DNA from: Vibrio sp. DW001
Lineage (GTDB): Bacteria; Pseudomonadota; Gammaproteobacteria; Enterobacterales; Vibrionaceae
Direction: 5' to 3'
Length of the DNA: 64,000 nucleotides
Assembly (NCBI RefSeq): GCF_029016285.1
Contig: NZ_CP091975.1
Span: forward strand, 3,286,001 to 3,350,000
Shown here: positions 62,179-64,000 of the stretch, piece by piece
Position numbering within the stretch: position 1 is the first letter of the stretch
Layout: each line of letters starts with the position of its first letter
The notes under the pieces: generated by a model
The model's database searches: none
Told to the model about the DNA's origin: nothing
What the model saw: only the letters and a program-made list of their open reading frames with translations
Translations under genes and position numbers: made by a program

Positions 62179-63280
62179 GTTTAGCCAACCTTCTCTGCCT
62201 AAAATTATCGATAAATCGTCTTACAGGGACGCTATCCATATAGTTGAGGATTAAACCCGCAAAAAGCAGCGAGAGATTCACAGGCCACATCCCGATGAGA
62301 ACCGGAAGCCCACCACCTTCTATACCTGACTTACTGGCGCTAAGCGCAAGAAAATAGGTCATATAGATAAGAATCGCTGGCCCCATTTTAGCAAAGCGAC
62401 CTTGACGTGGGTTAACCGCTGACAACGGTATAACGATGAGGGTCAATAGCGGTATACAGACTATTAAAGATAGTCGCCATTGCAATTCTGCCTGTGCTTT
62501 TTTGTCTGGGTTATTGATCAGTGTTAGCGTCGGTAAATCATCCCAGTCACGCCCTTTTTTGGTGACTTCCCTTTGACCAATTAACGCTTCATATTCTTCA
62601 TAATCAGTAATCATGTAGTCAAGACGTCTTGGCAAACCTTCATAACGTGAACCATCGTATAACGAAAGGATTTGTCTCCCATCCTCAAGCTCTTTTGCTA
62701 GACCAGATTCTGCGATCATTACACTGGGAAGAAGAGAATCTTTGGGAATAATCTGGGCAACGAATACGTTACTCAATTTTTTATCTTTAAGATCGCCGAT
62801 AAATACGACGGCTGAACCATCTGGAGTTCGTTGAAACTGCCCTTTTTGAAGCAGATCAACACTATTATCAGCGGACAATTGCTCCATGGTCTCTACACGT
62901 TTATCTAAAGCCCACGGTGTCAACCAAAGTGTATTTAACCCAGCTAATATCGACGTAATTAACGCCAAATAAAGTGCAGCTTGAATGAGAAATTTATTCC
63001 CCATTCCGGTAGCATTCATTACAGTAATCTCACTTTCGGCATATAAACGGCCAAAAGTGATTAATATGCCAACAAATATACTTAACGGCAGAATCATTGC
63101 CGCCATCGCAGGCATGTTTAAGCCTACCAATGTCAAAATCAGACTAGCAGGGATATCACCATCTGATGCCTGAGCCAGAATACTGATAAACTTCTGACTA
63201 AGAAACACCAAGAATAGTACGAAAAAGATCGCAATTTGACTTTTGATTGTCTCGCGGATCAAATATCTGACAATAATCAC
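62171..63280 (-). CDS. lptF: LPS export permease LptF
   Basis: This 369-residue protein is the second permease of the LptBFG complex. It starts MIIVRYLIRETIKSQIAIFFVLFLVFLSQKFI, typical of LptF, with six helices and a central periplasmic jellyroll domain. It is transcribed before lptG and diverges from pepA, the usual order in gammaproteobacteria. The C-terminus is basic (RRFIDNFRQRRLAKRV). Confidence 0.96.
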   Translation of the reverse strand: MIIVRYLIRETIKSQIAIFFVLFLVFLSQKFISILAQASDGDIPASLILTLVGLNMPAMAAMILPLSIFVGILITFGRLYAESEITVMNATGMGNKFLIQAALYLALITSILAGLNTLWLTPWALDKRVETMEQLSADNSVDLLQKGQFQRTPDGSAVVFIGDLKDKKLSNVFVAQIIPKDSLLPSVMIAESGLAKELEDGRQILSLYDGSRYEGLPRRLDYMITDYEEYEALIGQREVTKKGRDWDDLPTLTLINNPDKKAQAELQWRLSLIVCIPLLTLIVIPLSAVNPRQGRFAKMGPAILIYMTYFLALSASKSGIEGGGLPVLIGMWPVNLSLLFAGLILNYMDSVPVRRFIDNFRQRRLAKRV

Positions 63281-63471
63281 GTTAAAAGACCCTATAGAAA
63301 ACTTGTTTTTTTACTCTAATCACTATAATTTCTCGATGAACCTTTTATTTTATCAAATTATGACTCAATGTTGATTGAACAACTTTTGTTTATTTTAGTT
63401 CAATTTGGAACAAAGTAGACGGCGATTATCTAACATTTAGTTCTGTTTGTCTTTAACTAGTAGGAGTTTAC

Positions 63472-64000
63472 ATGGAGTTCAGTGTAAAAAGTGGCAGCCC
63501 CGAGAAACAACGTAGTGCTTGTATCGTTGTGGGCGTATTCGAACCTCGCCGACTTTCCCCAGTGGCTGAACAGCTTGATAAGATCAGTGATGGTTATATC
63601 AGCTCTCTACTTCGTCGTGGAGATCTAGAAGGTAAGCCTGGCCAAATGCTACTTCTGCATCACGTTCCAGGCGTGTTGTCTGAACGAGTACTTCTTGTCG
63701 GCTGTGGTAAAGAACGCGAGTTAGGCGAGCGTCAATACAAAGAAATTATTCAAAAAACCATCAGTACCTTAAACGAAACTGGGTCTATGGAGGCAGTCTG
63801 TTTCCTTACCGAACTACACGTTAAAGGACGAGATACATACTGGAAAGTACGCCAAGCTGTTGAATCAACAAAAGATGGTCTGTACATTTTTGACCAGTTT
63901 AAGAGCAACAAGCCAGAGACACGCCGTCCGCTGCGTAAACTTGTGTTTAACGTACCGACGCGACGTGAATTAAATCTAGGTGAAAAAGCCATTACCCACG
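63472..64000 (+). CDS. pepA: Leucyl aminopeptidase PepA, cut by right edge
   Basis: The frame opens with an ATG at 63472 after a TAGGAG ribosome site and runs to the window edge (176 codons). The N-terminus [24 protein letters not shown] and the [33 protein letters not shown] stretch match the N-terminal domain of PepA (M17 cytosol aminopeptidase, about 500 residues). The zinc-binding catalytic domain lies outside the window. PepA also binds DNA in relatives. It diverges from lptF. Confidence 0.95.
   Translation, partial: MEFSVKSGSPEKQRSACIVVGVFEPRRLSPVAEQLDKISDGYISSLLRRGDLEGKPGQMLLLHHVPGVLSERVLLVGCGKERELGERQYKEIIQKTISTLNETGSMEAVCFLTELHVKGRDTYWKVRQAVESTKDGLYIFDQFKSNKPETRRPLRKLVFNVPTRRELNLGEKAITH

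Noticed and set aside
1..64000. tRNA, rRNA, phage, integron or transposon content
   Set aside because: I saw no tRNA-like cloverleaf ends, ribosomal segments, integrases, transposases or terminal repeats while reading both strands.

Overview
The window looks like chromosomal DNA of a marine gammaproteobacterium of the Vibrio group. The base composition is moderately AT-rich. The right part carries core genes in typical Vibrionaceae form: glmS with a DeoR-type regulator, pyk, ilvIH, a long-chain acyl-CoA ligase, leuO, a MurG-like glycosyltransferase with a PAP2 phosphatase, lptFG and pepA. I see no rRNA, tRNA, insertion sequence, prophage, integron or CRISPR array.

The left two thirds (1 to about 41.4 kb) is a series of accessory catabolic clusters, each with its own regulator. 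(1) At 1-3.2 kb a LysR-type regulator, cut by the window edge, diverges from a YjjI-type glycyl radical enzyme and its YjjW activase. (2) At 3.2-11.1 kb there is a sugar ABC transporter, a LacI-type regulator with a clear palindromic operator, and a GH94 phosphorylase best matching cellobionic acid phosphorylase. Together they form an import and phosphorolysis route for a beta-glucosyl aldonate. (3) At 11.2-22.0 kb is a uronate cluster: FadR/UxuR-like regulator, TRAP transporter, KduI, YhcH-family protein, an Ldh/YiaK-family reductase, an LgoD-like dehydrogenase and a fructuronate-reductase family enzyme, diverging from kdgK-eda, which finish the route to pyruvate and glyceraldehyde 3-phosphate. 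UxuR-like and CRP-like sites lie in the divergent promoter. (4) At 22.2-30.4 kb a LysR regulator diverges from RidA, aldehyde dehydrogenase, M19-like protein, BCCT transporter and two proteins I cannot assign. (5) At 30.6-41.4 kb is a glycerol/dihydroxyacetone cluster: gldA, a fused ATP-type DHA kinase, MFS transporter, MDR oxidoreductase and an unknown membrane protein on one side; dhaR in the middle; and PTS-type dhaK-dhaL without dhaM on the other.

The right part (41.7-64 kb) is mostly housekeeping. One accessory insert lies at about 54.8-61.0 kb: a Cache-domain histidine kinase, response regulator and LysR gene diverging from a TakP-like TRAP transporter operon. Between pyk and ilvH are two candidate small genes, each with a plausible ribosome binding site and an adjacent hairpin.

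The best candidate for an undescribed system is cluster 4. It pairs two unassigned, translationally coupled proteins with a BCCT carrier whose aromatic box is altered and an M19 protein lacking the usual N-terminal metal ligands. This suggests catabolism of an unidentified betaine-like or amine compound. The YjjI/YjjW pair, the 22-bp perfect inverted repeat before the fadR-type gene and the paired 19-bp palindromes between gldA and dhaR are further points of interest. All functional statements are read from sequence patterns and memory of families; no search was run.
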